Shown: in pieces, positions 13,320 through 14,601 of the stretch | How the letters are laid out: each line of letters opens with the position of its first letter | Position numbering within the stretch: position 1 is the first letter of the stretch | NCBI GenBank assembly: GCA_900539645.1 | Contig: UQCY01000036.1 | Coordinates: 1 to 14,601, forward strand | DNA: 14,601 nucleotides | DNA from: an uncultured Clostridium sp. | Lineage (GTDB): Bacteria > Bacillota > Clostridia > Peptostreptococcales > Peptostreptococcaceae | Reading direction: 5' to 3' | Position numbers and translations under genes: made by a program | The notes under the pieces: generated by a model | The model's input: the letters and a program-made list of their open reading frames with translations, nothing else | Told to the model about the DNA's origin: nothing | Databases searched by the model: none

Positions 13320-14537
13320 TTATATAAATCTTACTCCATCAGAGTATACAGCTTTTCCATTTAGATAAACTGTGTTTATATTTTTTATACAATCTATGTT
13401 CTGGCTTAAATCTCCATCTACTACTGTTATATCTGCTATATATCCTTCTTCTATTAATCCAAGTTCATCGCCTCTTCCAAGAACTTTTGCTGGATTTGAA
13501 GTTGAAGTCTGTACAGCCTGAACTGGAGTTATTCCATATTTTACCATGTAACTCATCTCTTCAGCTATTGGTAATACTGGTGCTCCATACATTACCATAT
13601 CACTACCTGTACATACAGTTACACCTGTGTCGTATAATTTTTTGAAGTTATCTCTGTATGATTCATAAGCTGGTTCATAGTATGCATAGTCTCTCTGTTC
13701 TTTAGCTGCAACAGGATCGTTGAATACATCAGCATTTCCTTCTTCTATATTCTTTTTACATACTTCATATAAGTAAGTGTATGCAAATATCGTTGGAGTC
13801 CAAGCTATTCCTTTATCTCTCATCTGTTCTGCCTGTTCAACAGTTAAGAACGTTCCATGTTCTATTGTGTCAAATCCTGCATCTATACACATCTGGATTG
13901 ATGGATGTGTTCCTGCGTGAACAACACATTTTATTCCTCTTCTGTGGCATTCATCAACAGCTGCATCTAATTCTTCCTGAGTAAATTCAGGTATATGTGA
14001 ACGGTGGCTAGTTAGAAGTTTTATCCATTCCGCACCATCTCTCATCTGTTTTCTTATTTCTTTTCTGATTTCCCAAGGACCGTCAACCTGTACAACTTCA
14101 TCCCAACAATGTCCACCAGTCATACACATTCCTGCGTCAACATGTGTTATTCTTGGTATAGTTATAAATCCTTTTGATTCAGCTAGTTTTAGAGTTTTAC
14201 ATACTCCATGTGGAGAATAGCAATCTCTTATACTAGTGATACCTTTTGTAAATGCAGCCTGTGCATGCTGAAGTGCATACATCATTATCATCTGGTCGTT
14301 GTAGTTAAAGCTATCTGGCTGACTATACCAGTATCCTAGATGTGCATGCATATCGAACATACCTGGCATTATTGTAGCATCTCCAAAATCTTTTACTTCT
14401 TCGTTTGGATATTTAGCCTTTACTTCTTCTAATGTTCCTACTGTTTCTATTATTCCTCTTTCATTTATACATACAGCAGAATTATTTAAAACCGTTTTCC
14501 CATCACCTGTAATAATTTTGTTAGCAGTAATTATCAT
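13320..14537 (-). CDS. Zinc amidohydrolase (imidazolonepropionase / Xaa-Pro dipeptidase-like)
   Basis: A 405-residue cytoplasmic metal-dependent hydrolase of the COG1228-type amidohydrolase superfamily. All expected binuclear metal ligands are visible: H64 and H66 in MFDMHAHLG, the bridging (carboxylated) lysine K173 in WIKLLTS, H207 in CVVHAGTH, H227 in TIEHGTF, and D313 in TGSDM. The N- and C-terminal segments (1-58 and about 355-405, the latter with GLIEEGYIADITVVDGD) form the small beta sandwich. Relatives cleave cyclic amides or Xaa-Pro/aryl dipeptides; the substrate here is not known. The ribosome binding site is modest (AGGG about 9 bases before the ATG). It is a single unit with its own terminator; any promoter would lie in or beyond the last 60 bases of the window. 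Confidence 0.9.
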   Translation of the reverse strand: MIITANKIITGDGKTVLNNSAVCINERGIIETVGTLEEVKAKYPNEEVKDFGDATIMPGMFDMHAHLGYWYSQPDSFNYNDQMIMMYALQHAQAAFTKGITSIRDCYSPHGVCKTLKLAESKGFITIPRITHVDAGMCMTGGHCWDEVVQVDGPWEIRKEIRKQMRDGAEWIKLLTSHRSHIPEFTQEELDAAVDECHRRGIKCVVHAGTHPSIQMCIDAGFDTIEHGTFLTVEQAEQMRDKGIAWTPTIFAYTYLYEVCKKNIEEGNADVFNDPVAAKEQRDYAYYEPAYESYRDNFKKLYDTGVTVCTGSDMVMYGAPVLPIAEEMSYMVKYGITPVQAVQTSTSNPAKVLGRGDELGLIEEGYIADITVVDGDLSQNIDCIKNINTVYLNGKAVYSDGVRFI

Positions 14538-14601
14538 AACATTGCCCTGGTTCTAAAAATATATACAAATGTACTCATTTTAGATATTTCGCTCTTATTC
14601 T

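Noticed and set aside
1..14601. CRISPR arrays, tRNA or rRNA genes, insertion-sequence transposases
   Set aside because: No regularly spaced repeats, no tRNA-like cloverleaf or rRNA sequence, and no transposase or integrase gene was seen anywhere in the window.

Overview
The window is AT-rich (about 30% GC by eye), with tightly packed genes, strong AGGAGG-type ribosome binding sites, TATAAT -10 boxes and many hairpin/T-tract terminators. This fits a low-GC Firmicute of the class Clostridia. The gene content (a split ThrE exporter, a clostridial-type PurC, anaerobe-style redox/ars genes) makes a Peptostreptococcaceae-like anaerobe a reasonable guess, but no rRNA or species marker is present to prove it. 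Only two protein genes, the nitrilase-family gene and purC, lie on the + strand; all others are on the - strand.

Left part (1-3715, - strand): an ornithine cyclodeaminase-family gene, followed downstream by a 29-codon remnant of another gene and a terminator; a KdpD-like DUF4118-GAF membrane sensor that has no kinase; and the two halves of a ThrE-type threonine/serine exporter, translationally coupled. A 307-base divergent promoter region separates these from an omega-amidase-like carbon-nitrogen hydrolase and a monocistronic purC on the + strand.

Middle (5664-8861): between the purC terminator and the restriction-gene terminator lies a gene-free stretch dominated by a long imperfect inverted repeat (about 5725-5966). 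It has a TATAAT box just before it and can fold into a rod with a central bubble. It looks like a structured non-coding RNA, possibly 6S RNA, and is the most interesting element here. Next is a 941-residue MmeI-type (type IIL) single-chain restriction-modification enzyme whose arginine codon choice looks different from its neighbours.

Right part (8862-14601, - strand): an O6-alkylguanine-DNA methyltransferase (Ogt), a B3/B4 tRNA-synthetase-editing-like protein, and an arsenic-type cluster. The cluster consists of an ArsR repressor with a consensus promoter carrying a 14-bp palindrome, a DUF318/ArsP-type permease with a matching 16-bp palindrome upstream, a small thioredoxin-like protein, and a fusion of an ArsC arsenate reductase with a family 6 (hypoxanthine/uracil) DNA glycosylase. 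A zinc amidohydrolase closes the window.

How they may work together: ArsR probably senses a thiophilic metalloid through its Cys pair and represses both itself and the permease-thioredoxin-ArsC operon. The permease would export the product, the thioredoxin-like protein could recycle ArsC, and the fused glycosylase together with nearby Ogt gives the region a DNA-repair flavour.
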